This document shows, piece after piece, positions 12,966 to 25,100 of a stretch of DNA of 64,000 nucleotides. Below the pieces are notes generated by a model. The model did not search any database. It saw only the letters and a program-made list of their open reading frames with translations, and was not told the origin of the DNA. Position 1 is the first letter of the stretch. Each line of letters opens with the position of its first letter. The DNA comes from Coniferiporia sulphurascens (taxonomy: Eukaryota > Basidiomycota > Agaricomycetes > Hymenochaetales > Hymenochaetaceae). The stretch spans positions 1,240,001 to 1,304,000 of the forward strand of contig NBBA01000001.1 in NCBI GenBank assembly GCA_002794785.1, given 5' to 3'. The position numbers and the translations under genes are program-made.

Positions 12966-14627
12966 GATGAGATTACTTACAGAGCGTCAGCCGGCTCGGA
13001 AAGCCATTAAGACAAATCTTCGCTTTCTCACGCCTGGACTATCGCAGAAGAATTGGAGCAGAGGGAACGGAATACATTACATGCTCAGGCTGTAGGACCA
13101 TACTGTTGTGGACTGACTATATCAAAATCAAACTCTATCAGACGGACTAATTATGTTAGGCGTACGGCATTGCATCAAAGGCAAATATCCTCACGTTCAC
13201 ACTTATGACTAACTTTCGCGTCATCGTTTGCTGGTTCTCCACAAATAAGATAGGAATATACGTTTTGGCGACTTGATCCCGAGTTCCTCGTCAATAGGTT
13301 GGGTAATATTCGTTTTTCTGAAAAGGGTGAACTTGATCATAGGATGTAACCGCAAAGCTGCGTTCGGCACAGAGCTCCCCCTCCTGAGAAAATCGGATTG
13401 TCGCTAGTATTGGCAGATACACGAAAGGGGAAAGGTCGTCAGACGCTCACGATAGCCACTCAAGTGGCTTTAACGGTATGCAGCCGTATGTACCATCCGC
13501 CTAGGTTCCGTGGCCCTAGCTATTAGTAGATGCCAAAATAGTGGTTGGTACGACTGAAGATCAACTTGAAGCCACGGCGTGCGCCACAGCTGCCACAGTC
13601 CGCGGGAATCACTAATTCAGGGCCCCCATCATTTCAAGGTGGCTTGCGGGAGTAATCGATTAGATCAATGCCTGAAGATGCGGTGGCTGATGCGGTCGAA
13701 AAAATTAGTGTGGCTAGTCATCCAGGTAAAATGTTTTTTTTTTTGTTCCTCCTCCCGTTCTGATGATGATCAGTCAGGCATGGTTACCGGAATCAGCGGA
13801 GGTGTGCTTTCCTGTCAGAGAGCTGAGAGAGCTACTAGCTCGAGGGGAGATGGACTTACCAACTGAAAATTTACCATGCTATTAGTTTTTTTGAGTGGCT
13901 GCCTGATCTGTGCTGTGCTGACTGTTGAAGGTCATCTTCGCCAAATTGAAGCGCCTATACCGCCTCGCATAGCCGTCCGCAGAGTCCTCACAAGCAAATC
14001 CACCTGATCTGGAAAACACCTCGAGCGTGGCGATGCTGTGGTCTATCTGGCTCTGCTTTTTCGGAGTCGTGGCGGCGGTACTGGCATTAATATCGTGGCT
14101 CGCAAGCGCACGACCTTCTATTCAGGACACCCTGTAATTACCTTTTCGGGGTATCGGCACGACCAAAAGCGGCTATGTGGAGGTAAGCGAGAACACAAAG
14201 ACGCCCAACGGACCACGGAGATCACCGCCACTCGTTGTAATTGTGCGACGACCACGAACAGGGCTTGCACCTAAAACACAATACACATCCCGCACCGCTA
14301 TGCTCTGGTGGCTGCGCGCAGGTATATAAAGGGCACCTACTTCGAGACGAGAGTTTCAAAGATTCCCCTCCGAGAGCTTGATCGCCTGTTACTACCCGAC
14401 TCGCCGAATCCAGAAATCCGACCCCTGTCGAGCTCGCATCCCTTGCATACTAACCAGTGTGCGTTCTCGACTCAGAACCATCCGTAAATCAAATTAGGCT
14501 CCTCGTCAGCTGCTATTGTCGCCTGTCGGTCTGCATAGCCTTCATCCTTCAGTTCCACAATCACCGCCTCTCGAGCCGCTTTTAACTCCTCAGGGCTTCC
14601 CCAACATCCGCAGAAAAGAGTAGGACA
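12966..14627. other. Gene-poor stretch and promoter of the 14.6-kb gene
   Basis: Nothing recognisable is encoded. The last ~300 bp have the look of a promoter and leader: a TATA box at 14323, pyrimidine-rich DNA after it and a CTAAC...CAG motif near 14450 that could end a 5'-UTR intron. Confidence 0.4.
14323..14330 (+). promoter_or_regulatory. TATA box (TATATAAA)
   Basis: A perfect TATATAAA lies about 300 bp upstream of the ATG at 14628, followed by C/T-rich DNA and a possible 5'-UTR intron end near 14450. The spacing suits a gene with a long or spliced leader. This is inference from sequence only. Confidence 0.5.
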
Positions 14628-15238
14628 ATGTCCACCCAACGCGTTGCTACCGCTACAACCCCGCGCCGTGTGCGCTCCTCCAAATCAGGTTCCAGTAGCT
14701 CAAATTCGTCATCGGACACGAGTTCCGCATCCGGAAACGTGCTAAAGGACCTGGCGGGCTACTCGCCTGCGAGTGAGGCACTTTCGCTCACCGATGAAGG
14801 CGAATTCGAGGACGAAGAGGAAGACGCCAAGCCCGAAGAGCTCGACGAAGAGTGGGACTTTGGGCCCGAGGTCAGCCATCACGCACTTGCTTAAATGCAC
14901 AAAATCGGAGTGATGCTTATATCGATTACTACAGCCTGGGGATGCCGTATGGGTAAAGTCAAAGAACACCGAGCGCGAAACATGGTACTTTGGGCACGTG
15001 CAGAAAAGCACACGCAGCGGAACCGTCAGGGGGGTAAGCGTATCTCTCATTATTTTCGTTATTTCCCTTACCCTGAATTTTTTGCTTCCATCCATAGGGA
15101 AAGCAGGGCACATTTTACTCTGTGCGCTATCACCGCAATTTGAGGCGCTACTTCGCTCCCTTGCTGGGAGACATCAAGCCTGACACGCCCCGAGTGCGTC
15201 GCCTGCTCGAGCAGGCTGGGTGCGATGTTGAGCTGTGA
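14628..15238 (+). CDS. Hypothetical protein, possible Tudor/PWWP-like fold
   Basis: Three exons (14628-14870, 14935-15033, 15098-15238) join in frame to about 160 residues. The first 80 residues are disordered: a Ser-rich run followed by an acidic patch (EFEDEEEDAKPEELDEEWDF). The second half is compact, with GDAVWVKSK, then W and Y residues and FGHVQKS, then GTFYSVRYHRNLRRYFAPLLGD and IKPDTPRVRRLLEQAG. The spacing of GD.VW....W..G.V and the later aromatic/Arg strand resembles small beta-barrel readers such as Tudor, PWWP or SH3-like domains, but this is a fold guess, not a family assignment. Similar short proteins seem common in mushroom-forming fungi. The first donor (GTCAGC) is not ideal. 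A TATA box lies at 14323. Confidence 0.65.
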
Positions 15239-16236
15239 TGACGTCTCCCACCGACCAAAACCCGGAGAAACAGGAGCAAACAAAAGTCCTTCTGTATCGA
15301 TTAGGAACACTGGATTGAGTCGACCATTTACTTGTTTTCCAGCCAAAGCTTCGAATTATAGTGTCATATGCCCCTTTCTTAAGCACCGTGGATAAAGTTT
15401 GTATTTGTATCATTATGTACACCTTGAATTCAACATGCCTTTTACTTTTCCGTTAGCACGAGATTTGTCCTCTCGATGTCCGGACTCGTGAACGTCACGG
15501 AACTCTCGTTATCTGCTTGCGTGTTGCTCGCGTGTCTGCTGCAGGGTTTAACTCTGCTGCTACAACTCGTTCGAACACTACCGTTTAGGGAGACTTTTGG
15601 GCGTACTCGGTTGCTAGAAAGTATCATTTGAAGTTACGACGGGAATGCCAGTTTCAAGCTTTGCTTCTTTCTTGGCTAAGACGAGGCTGCGAGCGCTGGT
15701 GGATTGATATAAATTCTCGCCGCTAGATTCCCTTAGTGATGTCGTTATGGATTAGAAGTCTCGGACATGCACAGCGCATTTCGGCATTCAATTTAGACTC
15801 GGGAGTTTCAAAGATAAACCGAGTAGGCTTCTGTACAAGCCATTACTGTGTTCTTTTTAGCCTCGGAGCCTACTCGTCTCCAAATTGAATCGCTGAAGTG
15901 TACCTCGAAGAGATACAGTGGTCATTAAGATCCGAACGGACCGCGCCATACTTAGCCCGCATAACTCCGGTAATGGCAAAGTGGCCTCGAGTTTAGTGCA
16001 AATCAATCCCAGTAAGGCAATTATACCTCCGTTTGCGGAAGGTGTTCTGGTGGAACGGTCGGCTGATCACCCCAGCTTGGCGAATTAAATAAGGTCTGCT
16101 GGTTTGAATAACGAGTGTATCCCCCTTGCGCCTGCGCTAAATCAACAGCTATTTTCGCATCGTCGACGACGTCGAAAGGGGTGTGCTCGACACCGTTCAC
16201 AGCGACGACGACGACGACAAACGGCTGCGTCGCGTA
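15239..16236. other. Intergenic DNA
   Basis: No gene is supported. A short inverted repeat (ATTCAATTT at 15786 and its complement near 15881-15890) could form a weak hairpin. A run of five GAC units at 16204-16218 lies just before the next ATG. Confidence 0.4.
16204..16218 (+). repeat. (GAC)5 microsatellite in 5' leader
   Basis: Five perfect GAC units end 18 bp before the ATG at 16237. If translation began upstream in the same frame the run would encode aspartates, but the only upstream in-frame start visible is a GTG, so I treat the run as leader sequence. Confidence 0.7.
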
Positions 16237-18221
16237 ATGGCTTCAAGCACGCGTCTCGCCATGCCCGCTCCAATATCCATTCCGTCTGCGTCTTCCGCCT
16301 CCGACGCACAATCGACCGCGACGGACGACACCAGCATCAGCCCACGACTCGTACGTTTCGACGAACGTTGTGTGCTCATCCCCGAGAGCCCTGCCAAAAG
16401 CCCGCGCCAGCAGCCGCGCATCGGGACACTCGATGTTCCCATCCCCTTCGGGCTGCCCTGGCGCTGGCCAGGCGCGTCCTCGGCTAAAGACAAGGAGCTT
16501 GGTGGTCGAGGCGACGAGCCTGAGGACGCAGAATCGCTCAAGGGCAATGTCGTGCTCAAAGTACCGTTCCCTATGTGAGTCTCCGTTGGTATTTTTTTGT
16601 TAGCTCTGGATCACCTCGATCCTTTGCTCTTCCTTAGCAAGAGCAAAGGGAAGACATTTCGTATCCCTACTGCCCTCTCCTCCTGGGAGATACCGTTCAT
16701 TGAGTATTTGCTGGCTTTGATAGCTGGAGGCAGTAGACGGAACCATATGTCTGCTGTTTTGAATGAGAACATACAGCAGTGACGGTCTGACGTGCTTTTC
16801 GAGCTGATGTAATCAGACATTATAAATCACAAACTGGCAGCGTTTCGTTTCTTTTCTAAATGTTTTATCTATGAAATAGCCGCTAACGAACACTTCTTCT
16901 CGATAGTTTCCGCCGAAAGTCACACTCGTCGGTACAGAACCCTTCCAGTTGCCCGTTACCGCCTTGTCTCGTACAGAGGGATTACTCTTCTACTGCATCC
17001 CCACCTCCCCAGCCGTCCTCAGCAAGTTCCTCGTCTACTAAATCGCCTCAAGTTCAAGCGCGCGGCCGTCCCACACGCTCTGCTTCTCTCCCTCCGTATC
17101 CTCAGAGCTTAAAGGTTGAGACTGTGCCTCTGCGTTCATGCTGCGCACAGTGCCTTTCAGCGTGTGAAACGGGCATCCACCTTCTCCCCTCCCTCAAAGA
17201 ATCTTCTCAGGAACAAAATAAGGTTGCTTTCCCGACGAGGCAAGGCCGTTTTAACTCCCATGAAAATACCGTCCGGGCGACGAAGGGCAGTGAAGAAGAA
17301 GACTGGTGTGCAGGTCTTCGTTTCACAAAGGGTGCCTTGAGGCTTCGGCGCAGCGCCTCAGTGGAACGCGGTTCGCATGGCGAGCGGGAGTGCGCGAGCT
17401 TACTTGGTACTCTCGTGCGCGTGGACGAAGTCGACCTTAAACGAGGCACAAGCCCGGCTACTTCTCCGCCTGCGTCTTTGCGTGGCGGGAAGGCAGACCA
17501 CGGTGCTCCGAACAAGCCAGATCTCGATAGACTCAAGGTCATACAGGGGAACGGCAACTTAACGGATGGTTCCGAGGAGGATCTCTTTCCTCTCCCGTCG
17601 CCGAAGCGCTCGCCAGGCGCCAGCCCTGCAGACAGTGCAACTTTTCTCCCGACGCTAGTTACACCGGCAGAGCCGCGCAAGCTTGAGGCGGCGATTAAAG
17701 CAAAAATAGCAACCCGCGAACGTGAGCGAGAACGTGAGCAGGCGAAAGTCTCTGCGACCGCTCCGATTCCTATTCCAGGGGCCAGGGCGCGCACCGCAGC
17801 GGTGTCTCCCTCGCGTTTCCGGTCTCGCACAGACGAGATCGTGTACGACCCGTCTCTTCCGGATCCGGATGCACTCCCTGCGGGGTCAACGATTCTACTT
17901 AACTCCCCGCCGGGTTCGCCACCACTCGGCCCGCACAGCCCCTCGTTCCTATCCTCGTCCCCCCAGACACTGCCGAGTATACACGGTCTCGAGTCATTCT
18001 CATTGTCCTCGTCCATCGCGGCTACTACGCTAGCCACCACAGGAACTACCGCTTCTTCGGGTTCGCCACCATCTCCTGCCACAGCGCGAAGGCGCCCGAG
18101 TCTGACAAAGATCATGCGCGCGGGCGCAGGCGTGCTCCGCGGGATCAGTATCGGCGCGCCCGTAACTCAGAACGCCACTTCCCCGGGGTATACGACGTAC
18201 TCCGGCAGAATGGTCGTTTGA
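16237..18221 (+). CDS. Ser/Pro-rich hypothetical protein
   Basis: Two exons, 16237-16574 and 16907-18221, give about 550 residues. Early on there is a conserved-looking block, SPRLVRFDERCVLIPE. The joined exon boundary reads VLKVPFPIFRRKSHSS and runs into a Cys-rich motif (VPLRSCCAQCLSACETG). The rest is dominated by Ser, Pro and Arg, with a charged RE-repeat helix (ATREREREREQAK) and many short SP motifs that could be phosphorylation sites. The protein ends YTTYSGRMVV. I do not recognise a named domain, but the arrangement matches an unnamed protein family I associate with Agaricomycetes. The 332-nt intron is five to six times longer than others in this window and contains a second usable acceptor at 16637. 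No function is proposed. Confidence 0.7.
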
Positions 18222-19034
18222 GCACTTGATGGTACACTCGTGTTCCTTTTTGTACCTGTGCTCGACCCGCGGACGCTCGCAAGTGTTGCTGTTGCTGTAC
18301 GCAAATTGTTGTGTACCGCTGCTGGTCCTGATACATGTAGGTCCGGACGTTATTATTTGAAAACGGATTATTATACCAGATGTATATGCGCGTATACCGA
18401 TCGACGCATCTTTGTTCTTTTTCACCCTTGTTGCGTTGTCTTCGTCCTTTTTTTGTTACCAGTGTTTGTGCTGTACGATATATCACCGCAGTCGTGATAT
18501 GGGTGGGCTGCTATCTCTAGTCCTTCGATTTTTCTTGACTAACTATTTGCTATTTCGGCTGTTGGCTATCTTTTGTCCACTACTTTACTTTTCTTGGAGA
18601 GTGGTTGTAAATTAGTGAATCATGTATAGTTATCGTACATATTGATACGTCCGTCTAATGTCGACCGCGGCGCCGTTGCTGGTGTTCTGCCTTTACAAGG
18701 AACCGTAACTGAGTATCCGCGGGAGAGCTCAGAGAGGTTTATTACATTCTAGTTCAACGAGAATTGAGTCAGTAGGCCAGAAATATATCCAGACCGGACG
18801 GAGATGACCTGACTTCCATTGAGAAACAGATGTCGGGCGGTCTTACAGCGTACCAACACATCCTTTAACAATTACAATACAGTACACGCATATTACAAAT
18901 TGGACCTAGGCCGATTATACTAGGTTGTAAGTACATATTTATATGGGAACACCAGCTATCGCATTCTACCTCTAGAACCTGAGCTGCTAACATTTTACGG
19001 GTCGGAAAAAAAGAAGGGGGCATTACTAAACGTC
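18222..19034. other. Convergent 3' intergenic region
   Basis: T-rich sequence follows the stop at 18221 and presumably holds its 3' UTR. Nothing else is recognised before the end of the minus-strand gene at 19035. Confidence 0.4.
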
Positions 19035-20699
19035 TCAGACAAACTGTATATCACTAATGTTGTCATCAAGCCTGTAACTCGTACCGCCGTTGACACCCTT
19101 TTCTGCAGCTTCATTCAGGTGCACCAGTAACCGAGATCCTACGATGCAGGGAAGGGTAGTAGATGCAAGTATATACTCGAAGATATTGATGGCTATGCTT
19201 GGAGAGCCACGTTGATCCACCCAGAAAACGGTGATGTGCGCCGCACTGCAGACCATTATTCTGAAGGACACTGTCAGATGGATCAAGGCGGGGTAGAGAG
19301 AAATTTCAATCACAGGACAAAATATATAACTTGGTCTTGGATGAGCACTTTGGCGAGAGTGAAACCGTCGAACCCGGCGGAATCTCGCCAGAATTCTGTA
19401 GCCTTGTATAAAGCCAGACACATCAAGACGAATTCGAATGAGAAGGGAGCTACCCTGTTGTGACGTGAGCATGGGTAGGCTCGTTTGACAACTGTAATAG
19501 ACGGACCAGTAGAGTGTTTCAAGCACAGGAGAAATCCCGTTGTCATTACCGCAGAATACGAAGCCTTCTGCTCCGCCTACGGATACTGATCCACTTTTAG
19601 TGAGCACTTACTTTGGCCGAGATTGGAAAGGAATTCGCCTACTTTTCTCGTTTATGGTCATTTTAATGAGGATCCCTAGCATGAAAGCTGATTCCGAGAC
19701 AAATAAGGTCTTGAGACACACGGGTAAAACCCTTGCTGTTGATGGATTAGTTACGGTGATGATATTTAGGTGGTTCTCTTAAAGAGGAGAAACGTACCTT
19801 CGGAAAAGAATGCAAGGACTCTCATTAAAAGGATATCTACAGTAAACAAAAATGTAAGAAACGAGGATAATGTAGGGAAAGTATCCATACAGTCTATTAA
19901 TACGATCGTCATCCAGTCTGAGACAAAGTAATGAGATCCACCATCATTCTGAGAATAATCTTGGAAGAAGACTCACCTGCCATATTTCCCGCCCATGTAG
20001 AGAAATTGCCTACGGTTTTCAGTTAGCTTAGGATGCAATGCGCCGAGTATTTGTATTCTTACACCTAAAATATTGCGAACAAACATAAACCAGAGGAAAC
20101 AGAAGACATAATATACTACCCACAGTTGTGCATTCGTGTGAAAGGAAAATCCTGAGATTGTCTCATAAACTTGGTTATCATAACACATCACTCGGTGGCC
20201 TTACCTATTAAGTCCACGATCACAGCGAAAATTCCTACATATCGATTCTGCGGGACGACAGATGGTTGGTTTGTGTCAGTCAGATTCTGCAGTCTCGACG
20301 ACGGTAGTAACTTACCAAAAAGTAGACGATACTGGCGACTTTGCAGGGGGAACTCTTGTTGGGTTTGCTTAAGTAAAGGGTATGCTGGGATAAACACCAA
20401 GAATGATTCGTACCCAAAAGTATTTGACCTGAATTTACGGGAGAAACGCGATTAACAGCGAAACAAAGGGATATTTGGAATTCTCGCACCTCTTTATCAA
20501 ATGTAGTGACTTCATGCCAGTGGGCGTTCTGAGTAAATTTTGATTATGGAATTGCGATGGACTCGTTGACTCAACTGGTGTCGTAGCAAAGAATAGTGGC
20601 AATTGCAGTTTGTGCGTAGACGTCGTATTTATAGAGGGAGATGAGAGACGCCACTTCACTGGCGTCGATAGGTTCGACCCCGGATCTAGTCGATAGCAT
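19035..20699 (-). CDS. DUF6533-family multi-pass membrane protein
   Basis: The gene reads on the minus strand from an ATG at 20699 through ten or more small exons. Exons I could place include 20699-20576, 20509 onward, 20247-20205, 19454-19314 and 19260-19035. The N-terminal part has the family pattern in which an aliphatic helix leads to CYDTITTFDKEVREF, then KVASIVYFLNRYVGIFAV. Later segments read IDYILLMRVLAFFSEG, KTLFVSESAFMLGI, LETLYWVAPFSFEFVLMCLALYKATEFW and LAKVLIQDQVIYFVLIMVCSAAH. The C-terminus is LPCIVGSRLLVHLNEAAEKG. This is the layout of the large, uncharacterised DUF6533 membrane family of basidiomycetes (about seven helices). The exon after 20509 is ambiguous: a 54-nt segment (GTAAAT...CCCAG) may or may not be spliced, without frame change. 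The gene seems intact. Function is unknown. Confidence 0.75.
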
Positions 20700-22117
20700 T
20701 ACGGATGGCGAAAATTACCGGTATTCAGATATGCGTACGATGTGGGTAGCTGAGTTGAAATAGTAGCTACCAGAAGTATTTAAGCTCTTCGACAGGAGTA
20801 GCGTCACCGAGCATACAGTAGACCTCAAAAACCTAAGTCTAAGGTTCCGATCACGGATAAGAGTCTCCAGCGCTGATCGCAGCCTATCATTGAAACCAAC
20901 TGGTAAAGGAAGTTATCCCTGAACACGACTCGGATCAGATGGCGCGATCAAAGGCTACTAAAAGCTGTCCCTATTTATTACGTTAGGTATTCGTAAGTGA
21001 CCAACGCTCCGAGTCGGCCTGAAAAACTAGGACAGCCTACAGGCGAGAACATTGCAGCATCGGCTGGACACTAGTACTCAGATAAAAGGGGATATTCCGA
21101 GTCTCGCCGGAAGCTAAATAAGTCGAAACGAGATCATTTCCCTGATTCACTGTTTGCACTTATTTGCTTCTCTTTGAACAAGGTTCGTGGATCACCCGAA
21201 CCGTCGTGTAATTTTAAACAGGTTCTCTTTTCGAAATGTGACCCAAACAAAGCCTGAGCCAGGAGTCAGAACGGGGTCTCAAACAAGATATTCTACATCC
21301 CTCATTTCCAACTGGAATTTGGACCGCTCAAAGTCTAAGCATACAGTGGCTGTCTGATCGATTATTGATGGCGATTTTCAAGCTGTGTAGATACGACAAT
21401 AGCGAAGTTGAGTGGCAGTACCAGTCATGCTATAGTAGGCCGTACGCACTATACTACGCGGTTCGCCATCACCAGGCTCTACAAATACCTGGGTTATCGG
21501 GCGCTACCGTAGTGGTAGCTTGGGTTAACCGTAATGATGGATATCAAACGCAAAAAAATTGATCAAACACATCAATTTTCTTCGGTAATGATGGTTTTGT
21601 AGGGGGTAAGTGAGCGTTGCTTGCTGGAGGTGCTTTGCTGCGGTCGGGAGACGATGAACGTGAGCGCTTCAAGCCACGTTTCGAGTCCTCGGGCAATATC
21701 TCAGGGGTACGCAGCGGATTAGATGCATTTTAAGTCGACGCTGTCGGCGACGGTGGCTGCAACGGGAACTCGGTATCGTCTACGACAGGAGGTACTGCCG
21801 GTGTACTTTCAAATGCACACTCCGACTTTTCCTTTGTCTGATCAGTCTGAAGTAAGACGCACTATGTTTCAACTGCACACCCTGCTGCTTAGGCTGGGAT
21901 CATACACACGCGTAAAATACATATATAAGGATGCCTCGCTCTACAGTGTGTATCCGTTGCTATTATACAAAACGACAATTCAACATGATTAAATAATAGA
22001 GTGGGTCGTTTCCAAAGCAGTTTGTAACGTGGACATGTCATGATAGAATAAAGTTAACCAACCGTACAGGCAATCGAACCATGCATCTGGCCTTCCTTAC
22101 CACACAAACCTAGTTGT
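20700..22117. other. Gene-free stretch between DUF6533 gene and UBR1
   Basis: No gene is supported. The first few hundred bases should hold the promoter of the minus-strand DUF6533 gene; GGTAGCT and AGCTACC form a small inverted repeat at 20745-20771. A perfect 9-bp hairpin flanked by direct repeats lies at 21531-21594. Confidence 0.4.
21531..21594. repeat. Hairpin flanked by short direct repeats
   Basis: AAAATTGAT (21555-21563) and ATCAATTTT (21571-21579) are perfect inverted arms with a 7-nt loop. The word GTAATGATGG occurs on both sides (21531-21540 and 21585-21594). This could be the scar of a very small mobile element or a terminator-like structure; chance is also possible at this size. 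Confidence 0.45.
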
Positions 22118-25100
22118 CTAGAGCGTCTCCCAGCCTCCGCTATCCACAGTGCTCTCTAATTTACGAGCAATGAGTGTCGGTATGCCATGGTTAAGCCAGG
22201 TCTTGCGAACTTCCTCCCAGCGGGCGTAGTGCAGGTATTGACGACGCCCGCGCCTAACGACAATGGTAAGAAACATATGATTAGAGTAAACAAAATAGCA
22301 GTTACCTCATGGATATGTCTACCTCTCCGTGGACATCGAGATAAGGTGCTTGCACGAACGATCCGTTGCCGGCATATAGGTAAAGAAGAGAGCAGCGCTT
22401 GACAAGGAAGTAGACTCCAACAGCTCCTCCGCATCTAAATTGTAGACACGCTTGGATCAGTTCCACCGAACACTTTTCCACAATAAACGTTCACTCACTC
22501 TCTTGTGTGCTGATTACATTCCCCACGTTCTTTTGTGTCCACATCCCTACAACAATGGCTTTGCATACAGCAAACCGTCCCACACAGGAGGCAAATCGCT
22601 GCATCTACAGGCACGGTTTTACATCTCTTACACAGCATCAACTTTTCTTCGTCGCCAAATAAGCTGTCCAAGACAAGCGGCAGCTCTGTAATGCGATAAA
22701 TTGAAGAGTACTCAAGTGCAACACCGCAGTTGAGCTGTGACGCCGTGTGTGATTGACCATAATGTGAGCACCAGCCGAACAGGAGTGTTTTGAGGGTGTC
22801 GTGCATAGGAAGTTCGGAGAGAGGGGGAATGCCAAGAAATTGTAGCAATCGGGCGTATTCGCAGACGTCCGTGGTACCGAAATCGGGAGTAGGAAATTGG
22901 CTAGGAAGGATGGCGCGACAGAGGATGGCCGCCCGTCGCAAGAAGGGAAGTGTGAAGGTGTAAAGGAGCTTTTCGATCCTACCCTCGCCAAACGAATCGA
23001 AAACTATCTCCGCAGTGTGTTCAATGACGGGAGATTGGCGTACGACAGACATACAGAACATGCGTAGATCCCCAAATAATGATTCGTATTTCCGGGTTGG
23101 GATCGAAACTGCATTCACGGCGCGGCATTTGTTGAGCACATAGACCGTGCCGATCACTGTACGAGCGAGACATGCATAATACAGAGGAATAAGGGCGTGC
23201 CTGAGCATTTCTGGTGCCACTGCCGCCGTTTCAACCAATATAGTCAAAGGCTCACGGAGAAGCAGCGGATACGGTAGCGATGTTAACGAGGTGCGACTCC
23301 ACTCTGGTAGGAGACGCTTGATAATGGCCTGCCGGATAGCATCCCTCCCTTCATCGGGTCTGTTCTTAAAATGAAGCCCTGCAAGCCTTGTCAGATTGGC
23401 AACCATTCCACGAATCATTCTCAAGGTTGGATCGGGTATTTTGTCGATAAAGAGCGTCGATGCATCGCCCGTACCACGCTGAGCAACCTCAATTGCACTA
23501 AGGGTATATCCGACAAGGTCTTCGGGAAAGTACAACCCTGCACCGCGTTCGTTAGAATCGGGCTCAGGTCTTTCTCGCAAGTGCCGAGTCTGCTGCGAGA
23601 AGTTCTTTGTGACAACAATGAGAGTATCGAGCATCTTATGCCAGTCCGTGTTATCACCCTGATCAGATTTTGCGTATGGCACGTAGCCCGCATCCTGGGC
23701 GGCCCAAAACACAAACTCTCCGGTACCAGTCTTGGCTTGCAGAGCATCGAGCTGAGGATCAGGCTTGGACTTCAAGATTGTTATACCAACGGACCGCACC
23801 CAATCAGAAAATGGTTGGTTATTGAGTAAAACGGTGGAGGGTAAAGCTACCGGTAAGACAACGTTACCCAAGCTCTTGCAAAGAGGACACATATATTCCT
23901 TCCTAGCAATGCATTCTGGATGGTTCCGTTGCCCTTGAGCCCGATGCCTGTGTTTGATAGATACATTATAGACCTGGAAGCAGTCTAAATGCATCATATG
24001 TGAACATACGGAGCCAACCAATCCAAACTTCGTGTAGTGCGTCGGAAAACCATCGAAGAACGGAGATGCAGCCCTTCTCAGAGCATCCCTAGTTTCGGCG
24101 TCTTTGGGGGGGAAATGTGTCCCCAGCCGTGAGTGAACCGGACGGTCCATATTTACGGGAGCCAACAATGCTTCGTTCACGTGAGTGTTTTGTCCGTCAG
24201 GGTGCTTTCGGATAAGCCGACTCGGTTGAATTAGCCCTAATGCCCCAAAACCTTTGGACGAATTCAAATCCTCTTGACAAACAATGCATGTGCCAAAAGA
24301 CACAGGCTCTTCATCCTCATCCAACATGTCTTTGTCCTCATCCTCGTCCTCAAAGTCCTCCTCGAAATTCATTGCGAAACTAGATTGTTGCTCCTTCATC
24401 TGCTTCATAATCGCTGCCTGTCTCGCCTTTGCAGCGCGCTTCTTGGCTTCTTCGGGATCGGCGGGTGTACCGGATTTTCCAATTACGCGGCGCTTTGCGT
24501 GCACCTCCAATGGGACATACTCTTCAAGGCGCTGCAGGATCCATTCCACTCGGGTCTTGTAAGCTTTATGGATCGGATGCTGTTCCAGGTTGCAGAGAAT
24601 GTCGATAAGCCCCTTTTGGTCTGCAAACCTTTGCACTGCTACTAGCTCCGCAAAGATTTGACCACGTTCGACAATTCCTAGCATGATAAGATGCAAGGTT
24701 TGGTCTAGAATTGCCTCTGAGGATGGGGGTGGCTTATCAACTGTTTCCGCAAGAATATTGTGAATGCAGTAGAACATGACTCGAAGAAGGATAGTAGAGT
24801 CAAAGACAGTCGTTAGTACCTGATAAGGCCCGGAAGTAATTCCTAAAGGTTTTGGAACAATGACGGGATCGGCCATCCCAGATTTCTTCCTTAACCTCGT
24901 CTTTAAGATAGATTCGACTTCCTCACGCTTGTTCCGTGTGTAGTGATAGAAAAATGGATTGACCTCGTCACAGCATTCGTCCCTCAGTTCGTAGATACCC
25001 GTATCCATTGTTGAATCAGGTGCACGAAAGTTCGTCACTTCCCGTAAGATATGATCAAAGCAGACGTCGTCCACCAACCTCTCTGACACGCGCTTCACAA

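Noticed and set aside
17207..18115. A 302-codon minus-strand open frame
   Set aside because: Antisense to the Ser/Pro-rich gene, whose plus-strand exons join cleanly; typical of G/C-rich shadow frames.
20665..20690. A GGTTCGACCCCGG word like a tRNA B box
   Set aside because: No acceptor stem, A box or anticodon arm fits around it, and it reads as coding sequence (SGVEPIDASE) of the DUF6533 gene on the other strand.
22065..22085. A possible B box (GGTTCGATT on the minus strand)
   Set aside because: Flanking bases do not pair as a T stem, and no cloverleaf can be drawn.
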